A stretch of DNA of 64,000 bases, from the NCBI GenBank assembly GCA_021209875.1, contig JAGYVD010000003.1, positions 5,208,001 to 5,272,000 on the forward strand, in the 5' to 3' direction. Both the position numbers and the translations under genes were made by a program. Under the pieces are notes generated by a model. It saw only the letters and a list, made by a program, of their open reading frames with translations, made no database searches and was not told the DNA's origin. The DNA is from Rosellinia necatrix. Lineage: Eukaryota > Ascomycota > Sordariomycetes > Xylariales > Xylariaceae. How positions within the stretch are numbered: the first letter of the stretch is position 1; every line of letters begins with the position of its first letter. Of this stretch, positions 10,355-21,251 are shown piece after piece.

Positions 10355-11939
10355 AGGAGGTCATATTTTGTATAACCAAATGAAAAGGGTCACATTGATC
10401 AACGCCCTTCGGATGACTCTCAGTAGACTATAGGCCTGGGCCCAAATTGCCGCTCAATAAATACCACTTCAGTGCAAGTTATTGTTATCCTTATACCTAG
10501 GTTTCTCTAGTGTAGTCAGCTTTCTCAAGTTTACCAAAACATACTTTTCGAGAGTTCAGCAGCAAGGGGGCTAGATAGCCTGCAAAGAAACGTGATACGG
10601 GCAGGGCAGGGCAGTCGAAGCGGATATATCCTAAGTAGTCACTAGCCCAGCTAAGCGGCTTTGCAAATGTAAGTTACGGGGGAATCCGGGACTCTCTAGA
10701 CGACTATAAGCGCCTTTGACGCGAACATAGCAATGACATTTCCTAGCATGCCTCCATGAAGGGATGTGCTCCGCCTCGGTGGACTCTTTCTGCCTTGAAT
10801 GTTGCTTGCTAGTACACTAGACGCGGGCCGAACCGACACGCTAGCTACAAACGGCTTGGGCAGACAGACCAAGAAGCCCCCGTGGTATAGCAAGGCCCAT
10901 TGTTGCCCAGCATTGGCGCGCCCGTCTGTTGAGATCTCGAAAGAATGTCTAGGCACACGGATGCAGTCACCCCTTCTGGGGGGGATAGCGTACTATCGAT
11001 ATGATGACTGGGCTTGGCTTGTGACCCGAAAGACTGCCGTTTGACCATGCTGTCTGCTATCTTTATCATGAGCTCTATTTTTTCCCCTCGCAAATGAGGG
11101 AACCAAAGGGATATTCCACGGCAAGCTGATGTAGTTATGTCCAACGTAACCTTGAAGCATTCGCACAGCAGATCGACAGTCAAAAGCAAACATGAACCTG
11201 CCTAGGTATTTCTACCGTGCCCGTATGCTCAAAATCCTCTCCCAGTCAGCGCTCGTCAGGGGGCTAAAGTATTTCGTTTTTATCACAACTGCTTTTTTTT
11301 TCAAAAAAAAAAAAAAAAAAAATAGGATGGGGGCCAGCTTGTGGTTAAAGTGGCATAACACAATTGTGTCTAATTTTTTTTTTTTTTCGAAAGGCAGCGA
11401 GCCCAGTCAAAAAGGATGCAGTAGTAGGGATGTCCTCGTAAAGGCCATCACAGGAGGGTCCAAGAAACCGTGAGAGATCCCACTATAAGCTTTATTGTTG
11501 CTGGAATTAGGGGCCGGGGGTTGGAAATATATTACGTCCGCAACATGTGCAGAACAAAATAAAAAGCCAACCTATCCTTGATGTGAGGAGCAAGAGAGTG
11601 TAAGTTTAGACTGCTACCATGATAGCAACAAATGGAGATTGGATCTTTTAGGGTGTGGTACCAAGATGCAAATGATTGCCACCATTTCGCAGCACCCTTG
11701 TCTTGTAGAAGGACGTTTGTCGGACATGTGGCAATTAGTCACCATTCGTAGATCAAGAGCTTGACTTCTCTCTGAGACCCAGCCGTCGCCTACGACTCCA
11801 TTCCGGATACCAAACCTTCCAATCTCAGAAAAAGCTCCCGTATCAACTTTTCGTCATCATCATCATGAATGCAAAAACATAGGTATTATCATAGATTGAG
11901 CATACGGGGGTATAACTATCTCACGACACGCATGCCGTC

Positions 11940-11967
11940 CACACACACACACACACACACACACACA
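11940..11967. repeat. (CA)n microsatellite
   Basis: About 14 CA units shortly downstream of the sugar porter stop codon, probably in or near its 3' untranslated region. Confidence 0.9.
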
Positions 11968-12014
11968 GGGGCTTGTTCCCATGCGCTACATATCCAAAAA
12001 AACGTTTTAATAAC

Positions 12015-13879
12015 CTAAGAAGCAGTCTCCTTGCCCTCCTCCATCTCGTCTTCCTTCCTGGACTTCGTATGGAACTCAGCGTGCACGGCCTCGCCAGCGC
12101 GCTTGCGCTCCAGCACGGCTTGGACCTCTGCCTCGAGGCGGGAGCCGCCCTTCTTGGTCTTCCAGGCCGCGGGTGCGCCCTTGGCGAAAAGTAGCTCGAT
12201 CTCCTCGATTGTCTTGCCGCAGGTCTCCGGGTATGTCAGGAATGTCTGGACCGCGGAGGCCACGCACAGCACGCCGAAGATGATGAAGATCTTGTACTGG
12301 ATGTTTTGGAAGGCCGGCGGCGTGAATAGGCCGAGGGCGAAGTTGAACAGCCAGTTTGCCACCGCCGCCAGGGACATGCCCGTGGCGCGCGTCCCAAGCG
12401 ACCAGACTTCGGCGGCGTAGATCCACGCGACGGGCGCCAGCGTCAGGGCGTATATGATGATGAGGAGGTAGCTGAAGGCGATCACGGTGTGTGAAGCGGG
12501 GCCGGAGACCTTGAAGGTGACGTTGGCATTGCCGTCCACACCGCCCGGCACCGGCTCGGAAAAGCCACCGAGTACACCGCCGATGACGAAATGGCAGATA
12601 CCCATTCCAATACCACCGGCAATAAGAAGTGTACGACGACCGGTACGGTCAATGAAGAAGAACATAACCGACGTGAAACTAAATAGATCAGTATGGGTGG
12701 CGAAGAGCCAGGGAAGTTGTGAAAAACTTACATGATGAAGAGGGCATATTGAATGCCAGCGGCGATAAGGTTGATGTTACCCTGGAGACCAGCGATTAGG
12801 AAGACGTAGGTGAGATAGTACACAATAACATTGGCACCGCTCAGTTGCTGCAGAGAGGTTAGCTATGGTGATACAACCAACCAGAGCGAGGGACGGTTAA
12901 ACTAACCTGCCAAGCCTGGACACTCATGCCTGCTACTGTTCGCTTCCACATGCCGTTTACGAAGAATTTCCTCCAGCCTTGGACGCTCTCGCGCTCGGCT
13001 ACGAGGACGGTGTAGATTTCCTGCCACTCAGCAATGACCAGAGCATCATCCTTGTTGCCGCCAGCTTGGATGTCGGCGAGTGTTTGGATGGCTTCTTCCT
13101 CGCGACCCACTTTTGCCAACCATCGGGGGGATCGGGGGAGGAACGGCAGACCGATCATGAGCAGAACGGCGGGGATGAACTGTAAGCCCCAGGCGGTTCG
13201 GAACGAGGCGGGGCCGGCAATGAAGGTGCAGCCGTAACTGGCGAAGTACATGATGAAGATACCCCATTCGATAGCGAGCTGTTGAATGATAATGATGCGT
13301 CCTCGAGATTCCTACATCTGTCAGACGTGTTCAAGAGAGATTTGAGGATATTTAGATACTTACGCGCTTCGCGATCTCGGCGAGGTAGACCGGGACTTGT
13401 GATGAGGTGATGCCGACACAAACGCCGTTCAAGACGCGGCCGGCAATAAGTGAGGGGACACCATTCGTGGAGACCTGGACTGCGGTTCCAATAAGCCACC
13501 AAAAGCATGCGAACATGATACTGCTCGTTTATTAGCCCTGCCGTCGGGATGTCATAGAATTTCTGCTCACCTATCGCGACGGCCGAACTTGTCAGATATC
13601 GGACCGGCGATCAAGCTCCCCACTACGGAACCGGCAGCCAGACCTGATCCAATGGCGCCCTGGACAACACCCGAAGGGTTGCCAAAGTACTCGATATATT
13701 GGGGCGAAACGACGATAGCGGCGATCGAAGAGATATCGAAGCCGAAGAGCATACCTCCCACCGTGGCGATGATCGCCACGAAGTAGGTATTCGCTATGAT
13801 GATGATGCTGATGTCAGCTAATGGTAACCGTCGATGATCCGAACATGCTAGACTTACTGATTTTTGGGAGTTTAGCCAT
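12015..13879 (-). CDS. MFS sugar porter (hexose/quinate-type), 6 exons
   Basis: Plasma-membrane sugar transporter rebuilt from six exons: 13858-13879, 13571-13793, 13364-13520, 12907-13311, 12732-12847 and 12015-12678. All junctions are GT-AG and the sum gives 528 residues, normal for the family. Signatures in order: GGMLFGFDISS in the first helix, SDKFGRRDS in loop 2-3, QQLAIEWG, a PRSPRWL block (usually PESPRWL), FIDRTGRR in loop 8-9, an IYAAEVW variant of the PAE motif, and YPETCGKTIEEIE at the end. The 22-nt first exon codes only MAKLPKI plus one base. The substrate is not deducible; the closest known groups are fungal monosaccharide and quinate permeases. A 10-bp tandem repeat lies about 0.4 kb upstream. 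Confidence 0.93.
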
Positions 13880-15854
13880 CTTGAAGGCGAGGGAGTCTCC
13901 CAGAGACTCTTCACAATCGCCGAGAGAGCCTTTCGGTGAGGATCTGAATGGGGAAAAGTGTGAACGGTGATAGTAGAGAAGAGATCGAGGAGAGATTCAA
14001 CCCTGGCCCGCATCCCCAAGATCTCTCGGAGCGGAGGCGAGCTCTCATATACCCATCCCCCGTCGTACCATGTGGCGCGGGTTACATGCGTTTTGGATGG
14101 AACCCAACCACCCGCCGCGCGGGCGGGCGGGCGAGGGACCACGACGACCAGCTCCTCGGGCAAGAGAGGTCCCCACCCGTCCCCTCCCAGAGGCAGGTTT
14201 GACGCGCTCGCTTGCATCCTGGGGCTAGGGTTCGGGGCAATGTGGTCGTGGGATAGGGTGTCCTATGGCCTCCTATGGCCTCCTATGGCCTCCTATGGGG
14301 CCATTTCTGAGCCGGCGCCGCAAAATAAAACGGCCAGGCGAGCTGCCATAGGTGCGGAAACTCTGCACGGCGAGGCGAGAGAGCCAGGTCAACGGTCTCG
14401 AGCGAATTGCTGGGCTTGTTCGAGGCGCAGGGATCCATTGACAAATGATACCCATACTCCCCCGGACCCGACGCTCGATGCTACCAGATCCCGACTGTAA
14501 CTATCCGTTTCGGGGCAAGAGGCAGTTGGTCGATCTGGGTTGTGATACCAGTTTGTTTCCGGGGCCCCGTGGGTTCAGCGAGGTCTGGGGTTGAGCTCTG
14601 AAGAATGCGGAGACCGGTTGGCTGCCGGTACGCTCCCTCTTGCTCTTAGTGTAGTTATCATGCGGCGTCCTTCAGCTAGTTCATCGATCCGACGAGCTGA
14701 TTGGTGCGCATAAGCTATAGGCCCCTATAGCAAGGCCCGAAGTGCCGAACCAGGCCTGAATCCTTCGGGCGACATGTATGCGGGTATGTACAAGTATCTT
14801 GGCCATATTCATTATAGTCAACAATACTTGTGCAATCCGCACGGGCACGGTGCTTGTGGCCTGTGTTGCCGTCCAATAAGGCCATACTTACTTTTCAAGG
14901 TAGTATCTGACGAGGCGATGTTTGACTGGCGCTTGGAGAACGCACAGGCTCCCACTGACTCAGACCAGCTTCAACAACATCATCTCGTGGTCGTGTCCCT
15001 ACTTACCTCCCTAGGTACATGTAGGTAGGTATTCTGAGCGCTGAACTCTCGAGGGCTACTTTACCCGTTGCCGTATGGCTGCGAGCGGCTAACCCCTCTA
15101 GGCAAAGTGAGAGTCGATTAAGAAAGCCCACGGCAATTGGCTCTTATGCATGAACGGTAGTTACAAGAGTTATTCTTATACCAGTAACTCTTGGGAGGGT
15201 TGCGTCCGGTAACGAGATGGACCGCCTTACACCCTTACACCACCTACATACATACCTCAGGGTAGGTAGTAAGTAAGCTACCTACCTACCTACTTACCTA
15301 CTTAGGTAGCTAAGCTCTGCGCATATGACCTCTGACGACTTGCCAAGAAACAGAAAACAGAGCTTCCTCCCGTCGCATACCGAACCCCTGCCATAGCTGT
15401 TCCCCGCATCTCCGCCACACCGTCTCTCACGGAGAGAGGCGAATGCGACATTGGCGAATGCACTTTACCGTAGCCGTAGCAGAGGGTAAGCAGATATGAT
15501 AACGAAACCGCAGTTACACTAATCGTATAGTTATCGGGGGATGTCTCTAGCACTAGTAAATGTTCGCGAGCAGAGGCAAGAAGCGGCCGGGGAGCCGCCG
15601 AGTGACACATATTGATTGGCGTCGTCTATCCACCTGATCACTGTTGTGCTAGTCTAGATGGTCCGATCCACGAATAAGAGAGCACCAAAAGGTATTGGGG
15701 GTGGCCTTTGGAGAATGCAGAATCCTTCGAAAGCAGGGCGGTGCGACCGGATTGAATTACACTACAATATATGTATCGATATTGTTTCATGAGGCTTGCC
15801 CAGCTACCAACCCACAGCAACCAGCCATCTAGCCATCGTCGCCTCGTCACCTCG
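13880..15854. other. Intergenic: sugar porter promoter and microsatellites
   Basis: The first few hundred bases (13880-14300) must hold the sugar porter promoter. They include the tandem repeat at 14261-14300. Further right, 15240-15310 is a CCTACCTA/TAGGTAGG cluster of the kind found throughout the intergenic parts of this window. No gene is supported. Confidence 0.5.
14261..14300. repeat. 10-bp tandem repeat, 4 copies
   Basis: TCCTATGGCC is repeated three times exactly, with a fourth copy ending in GG. It lies about 380 bp upstream of the sugar porter start codon. The half-site CCTATGG is nearly palindromic, so it could bind a regulator, but a simple expansion is as likely. Confidence 0.85.
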
Positions 15855-16594
15855 TCACCTCGTCAAGGATCCGGGTGGGGGAAGAGCCTCAGGACCGAAG
15901 GACACGGGAAGTAACTGAGGGGTTTCGTTCGGTTAGTCTGCGGTTGTGACTCGTTCGAGCTTAAGTAAGACGGAGGAGACTTGCCTGTTCGAGACTCATG
16001 GCGATATAGTTATCATCCTTGTCGAACATGATGACAGGGGCCTTGAAGTCACAAAACTCCCGGATGCTATGGCGTGGTCGCAAATAGACAGATCAGCATC
16101 ATATAGTACTCTGTGTTGACGGGCCCCACTCGGGTCGCCCAGACAGGAGACACGGGAGACACAGGAGACAGACAAGGCATGTACACCCTTTTTTGTTTTA
16201 TTTATTTTTAATATTCTTCTGTGCGGAATACTCACAATTGGCGGCACATGCCGCACGGGCTAGCCGGGGGAGCGATGTCGGTGGCGACGGCGACGGCCTT
16301 GATCTTACGGTGGCCCTCCGTCACGGCCTTGCCGAAGGCCACACGCTCAGCACAGGTGGTGACGGGATACGAGGCATTTTCCACGTTGGCGCCGTTGAAG
16401 TAGGCACCGTCGACGGAGACCAGGGAGGCGCCGACCCGGAACTGGCTATACGGGCAGTACGCGGTGGCCTTGGCCCCGACGCAGCGCCTATGGAGCTCCC
16501 TGAACTCGGCCTCGGTAATATTATGCTCTCTGCAGGTGGCATCGACCGCGACCGGGTCAGCGCTGGACTGGGGCTGGGGCGCCGAAACCGACAT
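15855..16594 (-). CDS. Cytidine deaminase
   Basis: Converts cytidine and deoxycytidine to uridine and deoxyuridine in pyrimidine salvage. Three exons (16236-16594, 15985-16066, 15855-15914) give 166 residues. The zinc site is complete: TCAERVA (ligand Cys81, catalytic Glu83) and PCGMC (Cys114, Cys117). Substrate residues lie in NGANVENASY. Exon 2 supplies the FIREFCDF block after the PCGMCRQ motif. The second intron uses a GC donor (CAG|GCAAGT) rather than GT; splicing it restores the family ending LLPVSFGPEAL, while read-through gives a stop nine codons later without that ending. I placed the start at 16594 because the frame upstream reads into untranslated DNA and the family begins near here. 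Confidence 0.93.
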
Positions 16595-17972
16595 TCTGGT
16601 AAGTGTTGATGGAGGGGGTGCAACTCCGAAGCTACAGAGCAAAGTTGTTGATTGAAACTGGGAGATCAAGCCAGGTTCTCGTAGAACCGAGGCTCTTGTC
16701 CCATTCCATTCAGCGTTCTCCGTTCATTGGGTATCGACCCAATAGATGCCCATATGACCTGTAAGCTATCTGAGATAACTAGCCCCAGCACAGACAAATT
16801 TGGAGAAGCGGGGGTGCTGAAAGCCGTGGAATGCACCGCTAGCCGCCGAATCATCTACATACCACATACCCCCAGTGTATCAATTACCATTGTTGAGAAT
16901 CGCCATGGAAACGCGCTGAAGGTGGTCCAATTAGTTTTGGCCGTTATTCTTCTATTTTGTTAGTCTCTTCGCCTTTTCTTAATCACAAAAACTTCCACTC
17001 TTTATGAATCATTAAATGATAAACGAGCGCCGACACCGAATAACATCGCCGAGAAGAGGAAACGGGAAAACAAAATGAGAGATGAGAGATGAGAGATGAG
17101 AGGTGAGAATAAAGGGAGAGAAACGTCAAGTTCCATCGCTTGAGACCCTTAGATTATCTACCAATCGGTCAATGAATGCTGCGGGCCCAATCGGCGCCTC
17201 TCTATACAAGCCCAAACTTTATTGTTGAGGAAGCCCCGAAAAGGGTGTGACGTTGTGAAGAGCAAGGTAAGCACTTACACTCACCTGCCTCTCACCTAGG
17301 TACCAACGGCTATTATAGGTGCTTGGCTATAGGCCATCGCCATCATAACCACAGCAGCCCTACAGATTACAGGTTCGCAAGCTGCAATTGGGGCAATTGC
17401 GATGTAGATGAAACAAAATGAACGATGAATCTATCGTTGTCAAACGTGCTAACCTGGTGATGCCAACACTGCTTTTTTCTTCGCGCATGGCAATCCCATC
17501 TACCTCGTAAGCGCAGTGACGCCAGGTAGACGATCGTCCGAAACCTGGAAGCCAGAATGCGGGCCAAAATCAGGTTTTCGGGACGCGCTCTCACACCACA
17601 CCCTGACGTCAACCCCAGCGGCGCACCGAGCTGGACACACCAGGATGCCGCATGAGGCATTGGCTGTCATATATTTATGAGGCAGGGTCTCACGAGTAGG
17701 GTAGAATAGAGGGAGGAATATGACATAGGTCGTGTCAATCTAAAAAAAAAAAAAAACCAAAAAAACGAATTACAATGCAATTGTCAGCGAAGATAGTATA
17801 GAAAACGCCTATCTATAAAGCGTGCACCTGTATAACAGCAGCAGCATCACCAACATCACCAACATCACCAACAACATCACCATCAGCACCATCAGTGTCA
17901 TCAGTGTCATCCACCAGCGTCATCATCAACACCCACCACCACCACCACCACCGCCGCCGCCCCCAGTGCACC
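16595..17972. other. Intergenic, divergent promoters
   Basis: About 1.4 kb between the divergent deaminase and the tubby-like gene. It contains a GAGATGA repeat at 17075-17108, and CAT/CAC/CCACCA trinucleotide repeats at 17835-17960 just before the plus-strand start. ORFs here are short and unsupported. Confidence 0.5.
17075..17108. repeat. GAGATGA short tandem repeat
   Basis: Four to five copies of a 7-8 base AGAGATG unit in the deaminase / tubby-like intergenic region. Confidence 0.75.
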
Positions 17973-18641
17973 ATGCCTCACCCTTTCCACCCGGACGACT
18001 TCCCCATCAACACCTCGGCGCCGCTGCGCCCGACGCGGACCTTCTACCTGCGCAGCGCGATCCACTTCAAGACGGACGCGCAGATCTACGAGCTGACGGG
18101 GCGTCTCCGGCAGCAGCAGCAGCAGCAGTCGTGGGACGGGTTCAGCCACGCGTTCCTCGACGAGACGTCGGCGCTGGCGTCGGCGCTACGGGAGTCCGGG
18201 GCGGCGCCGACGTACGCGGTGGGCAGCTGCGGCAACATGATGCGGACGATCAAGACGATGACGGACGCGCGCGGCGACAAGGTGTGCGACCTCAACATCA
18301 CCTTCGTCTCCTTCGACCTGTCCACTGTCCGGTTTCCCCCCGGTAGCCCGCACTCGCGGCACCAAGTCGAGATGTGGCCCGTCGGCGACAAGGGTGATGA
18401 CGACGCCAAGCACGAGGCCTTCGTCCGCCACAGCGTCCCGTACTTCTGGGACATGACCGCCGGCCGCGTCGGCGTGCTCTACAAGGGCCTCAGCCAGCGC
18501 CGCGTCGAGATCGGGCGCGTCGCCGGCTTCGGCTTCGATAAGGACGCCGTCCTCGTCCTGGACGGCGACGAGCTCGATGACGTCGTCGCTATCGCTACCT
18601 GCATCATCCTGCTGAACGGCCGCAACGCCATGGACGCCTGA
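17973..18641 (+). CDS. Possible tubby/LURP-one-related fold protein
   Basis: The uninterrupted frame gives 222 residues from the ATG at 17973. The earlier in-frame ATG at 17895 would add a His/Thr repeat stretch coded by CAC/CAT microsatellite, so I prefer the later start. No signal peptide is seen. The order of elements resembles the tubby C-terminal-like / LURP-one-related fold: a beta-rich body with RTIKTMTDARGDKVC, then GRVGVLYKG, and a final hydrophobic helix DDVVAIATCIILLNGRNAMD. In the true fold that helix fills the barrel. A glutamine run (six Q) interrupts the N-terminal part. The family call rests on pattern only and could be wrong; no function is offered. Confidence 0.65.
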   Translation: MPHPFHPDDFPINTSAPLRPTRTFYLRSAIHFKTDAQIYELTGRLRQQQQQQSWDGFSHAFLDETSALASALRESGAAPTYAVGSCGNMMRTIKTMTDARGDKVCDLNITFVSFDLSTVRFPPGSPHSRHQVEMWPVGDKGDDDAKHEAFVRHSVPYFWDMTAGRVGVLYKGLSQRRVEIGRVAGFGFDKDAVLVLDGDELDDVVAIATCIILLNGRNAMDA

Positions 18642-19115
18642 GTTGGGGATTTATCGCCGGCTCCGTCCCCGTTGGGGATAAACGGCTCTCTTCTCCAAAC
18701 CGCAGTTCTCTTTTTGTGGGATGTAATATTTTTTTTTTTTTGTTGTTAGGTGCAGAGGATGGGGAAGGGAAGGTATAGGGAAAGGGGGAAGGGGGCAAGT
18801 GTTCAGGTGGTTCGGCGTTTTGTTTCCAGGAAAATTTGGTCGTGTATATCTATTACCGATCTATAATTGCAACTGTACCATGTCTGTCCGAGTCATATCA
18901 TCTATAATCTTACAACGATTGCTCTGTCATCTCTCGTCTTCAGCATGTCTCTAAGCGTGACCGTCGTTCTCATCGCCTCATTAATTTATGGCCAAAAAGC
19001 AGGAAGAAAAAAAGAAAAAAAAAAGGACCGGCAATGAATTATTATGCAACCCGCAAGATCTAGAAACCCCACTCCCGCGCCGACGCCATCTCTCTCTCTC
19101 TCTCGTGGTTTCAAA
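18642..19115. other. Convergent 3' flanks, nothing seen
   Basis: About 470 bases between the 3' ends of the tubby-like gene and the alpha/beta hydrolase. It contains a T run near 18728, an A-rich stretch near 19010 and a short (CT)n at 19089-19102. Confidence 0.6.
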
Positions 19116-20354
19116 TCATTCCATCCCCCAGAACTCGTAGATCGCTTTGAGCGCGCCGTCAGGGTGCGTGAAGGGGAAGTTGTGTGCGCCGGGGACGATG
19201 CGCCAGAACACGTTGTCGCGGCCGCCGAGGAGGGGCAGGGCGTCCTCTTCGTAGTCCTCGCGCTGGATGAGGTTGTCGTCGCGGCCGATGAGCACGGCGG
19301 TGGTGCCGGGGCGGCGCCGGGATAGCCGACGCCAGTACGGCTGCTGGTCCATGAGCGGCGCGTGGCGGATCGTCGACATCATGGCCGGCACGAACCCGTC
19401 GTTGTGGTCGAGGGACCAGTGCACGTAGTCGACGACCTCGAGCTCGAACGGCGTCGGAGGCTCCTGCGTCGCGGGCGGGTCCACGGCCTCTTGCACCGCG
19501 ACGTCGACGAGGCCCTCCTTCCCCCCACCGGCGGCCGTCTTACTGCCGGCGGCGGGCCGTCGCTTGGATACGGCGTTGTCGATGGGCTTGCGGAGTCGGC
19601 TCTTCGTCATCCACGCTAGGAGGCGCTCCGGCACGAGCCCCGACGTGAACACCAGCCGGCTCATGCGGCCGATGTTCTCGGGCCGGATGACGCCCGCGGG
19701 CGAGAACAGGACGAGGGACTCGACCATGCCCGGGAAGGTCGCGGCGAAGTTGACGGCGATGCCGCCGCCGAGGGAGTAGCCGACGAGGCTGAAGGCGTTG
19801 TCGCCCGTCCAGGGCAGCGGCGAGGAGGCGAGGACGAGCAGGATCTGCGACACGAAGAGCCGCGTGTCGTAGGGCAGGTCACCGGGTGCGTCGCTATATC
19901 CGCGGCCAAAGAGGTCGAACAGCATCACTCGACAGCCCTTCTCCGCCAGCGGGTTCGCGATGTCCGATAGCGTCATGCACGATGTGCTGATACCATGGAT
20001 GAAGAGGACCTTTCGCCCCTGCTCGGGCCCGAACTCGTAGACTCTTATGTTCCCATACTGCCATATTGTCCGGTTAGAGGCAGTGTTCATAAAGACGGGT
20101 GATGCACATACCGGCGTGACGACGTCTCTCGCCCCGGGGAAGTGATCTATCGTATAGACGACTTTGGCCAGCTCTTCCTTCGATAGCTTCGGCACGGTTG
20201 TGGTTAGGACCCCTGGGATGATCTGGGGTTTCCCCGGCCAGAGCGCCAAGCGCGTGAGTGAAGCCAGCACCAGGGTGGCGAGCACGGTCGTGGCGACAAC
20301 GGCCGTGGTTGTCGACTCGCCCGGCGAGCCGAGGCACTTAGCAACCGTGTCCAT
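19116..20354 (-). CDS. Membrane-tethered alpha/beta hydrolase
   Basis: A serine hydrolase of the alpha/beta fold. Residues 16-40 form one hydrophobic segment, likely an N-terminal membrane anchor. The body has the oxyanion motif HGIST, the nucleophile elbow GYSLGGG (Ser about 176 after splicing), IGRDDN with the acidic residue, and GAHNFPF with the histidine. The frame is open throughout, but 20058-20111 looks like a 54-nt intron: donor GTATGT, branch CTAAC, acceptor GGCAG. Its length is a multiple of three and it has no stop. Removing it joins DVVTP to YGNIRVYEFGPE, the usual family spacing, giving 394 residues. A Pro/Ala/Lys-rich loop near the lid is extra. Substrate is unknown. Confidence 0.88.
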   Translation of the reverse strand: MDTVAKCLGSPGESTTTAVVATTVLATLVLASLTRLALWPGKPQIIPGVLTTTVPKLSKEELAKVVYTIDHFPGARDVVTPVCASPVFMNTASNRTIWQYGNIRVYEFGPEQGRKVLFIHGISTSCMTLSDIANPLAEKGCRVMLFDLFGRGYSDAPGDLPYDTRLFVSQILLVLASSPLPWTGDNAFSLVGYSLGGGIAVNFAATFPGMVESLVLFSPAGVIRPENIGRMSRLVFTSGLVPERLLAWMTKSRLRKPIDNAVSKRRPAAGSKTAAGGGKEGLVDVAVQEAVDPPATQEPPTPFELEVVDYVHWSLDHNDGFVPAMMSTIRHAPLMDQQPYWRRLSRRRPGTTAVLIGRDDNLIQREDYEEDALPLLGGRDNVFWRIVPGAHNFPFTHPDGALKAIYEFWGME

Positions 20355-21251
20355 GTTGTTTTGTGAAGTTTATTAGTTGAGGATGGCGGATGGCGGATGG
20401 CGGATGACGGATGGCAGATGACGCAGGGTACAAGTCAAAGCCCCGGCTTACCTCGGCACACTTGAGGGTGACCGAGGGATGGTGTGAATTGGCCGGGTTA
20501 GTATGAGAAAGATAGACGGTATTTAATGCTGGATCGGAGAAAACTAGAGGCATCCCCTTTGGCAGGCTACACAGATAAGGGATGCTGCAAAGAACAAACT
20601 CATACCTAGGTAGTTAGTTAGTCACCGTCACTGTTGGGTGCCAACTGTCCAACCTGCTGAACGCTAGGCGGTTTCCAAGGCGGTTTCCGGGGTCCAGATC
20701 TAGGGCTGATGGTGTTTTATTGTTTTATTGCATTAAAGGCTATTTTGTAGCCCTGTTTATTGAGTTATCAGTGTTTCACGTGGCATAGATATGATGTGTA
20801 CCTGAAGGGTGTCCGTCCACCAGCCAGCCCAGGGAACACCTTCCCCAGCACTCATCACCTATGATGGTCACTCTTAAGAACTAACTATTTCGATCTGTTT
20901 ATATGCCTGCCCCCACCCCCATATCAAATAGTACTACCTACCTACTATGTACATACGCATCATTGCTTTACTACGCTTTTGGCTCGTCTTTTTGAAGGTC
21001 CTTAGCTAGCCTGGCCTGGCTATATTAGAATGGTCAGCCGGGTTACCCAGATGGAAAAAGCCCTTCCGGAGGCATCCACTGGCTACAGAGGGGGATCGTA
21101 CACTAACGCTAGATCTAACCCAAAGCCCAAAGCCCAAAAGATAGCAGTGTGGCCGCTAACTACGACGCGTAACCTGACCAAGGCTAGTTCAAATACGCTG
21201 ATTACAATCCAATCCACCAAGGGGGCCAGTAGGTATTTCGTATCACGGCGT
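20355..21251. other. Intergenic, hydrolase promoter region
   Basis: Contains a GGATGGC repeat (20381-20422), probably in the 5' leader of the hydrolase. The rest holds no credible gene. The plus-strand ORF starting at 21030 overlaps the HET gene antisense and is rejected. Confidence 0.5.
20381..20422. repeat. GGATGGC tandem repeat
   Basis: Five to six imperfect copies of a 7-base unit within 70 bases upstream of the hydrolase start codon, so likely transcribed in its 5' leader. Confidence 0.8.

Larger units (their letters stand above)
10223..12014. other. Intergenic with small repeats
   Basis: About 1.8 kb between the orphan gene and the sugar porter. It holds a 17-bp tandem repeat at 10305-10354, long A and T runs near 11290-11390 and an (AC)n tract at 11940-11967. 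Overlapping ORFs at 10696-11193 on both strands have no recognisable content and are rejected as genes. Confidence 0.5.

Noticed and set aside
11940..11967. CA repeat and other short tandem repeats considered as a CRISPR-like array
   Set aside because: Head-to-tail microsatellites without unique spacers, in a eukaryotic genome.
14412..14426. 15-base word GGCTTGTTCGAGGCG shared with 49385 as a third copy of the dispersed repeat
   Set aside because: The flanks do not align, and one shared 15-mer is expected by chance in a window this size.
15240..15310. TAGGTAGG repeats as possible interstitial telomere
   Set aside because: The fungal telomere unit is TTAGGG. This tetranucleotide is spread across all intergenic regions instead.
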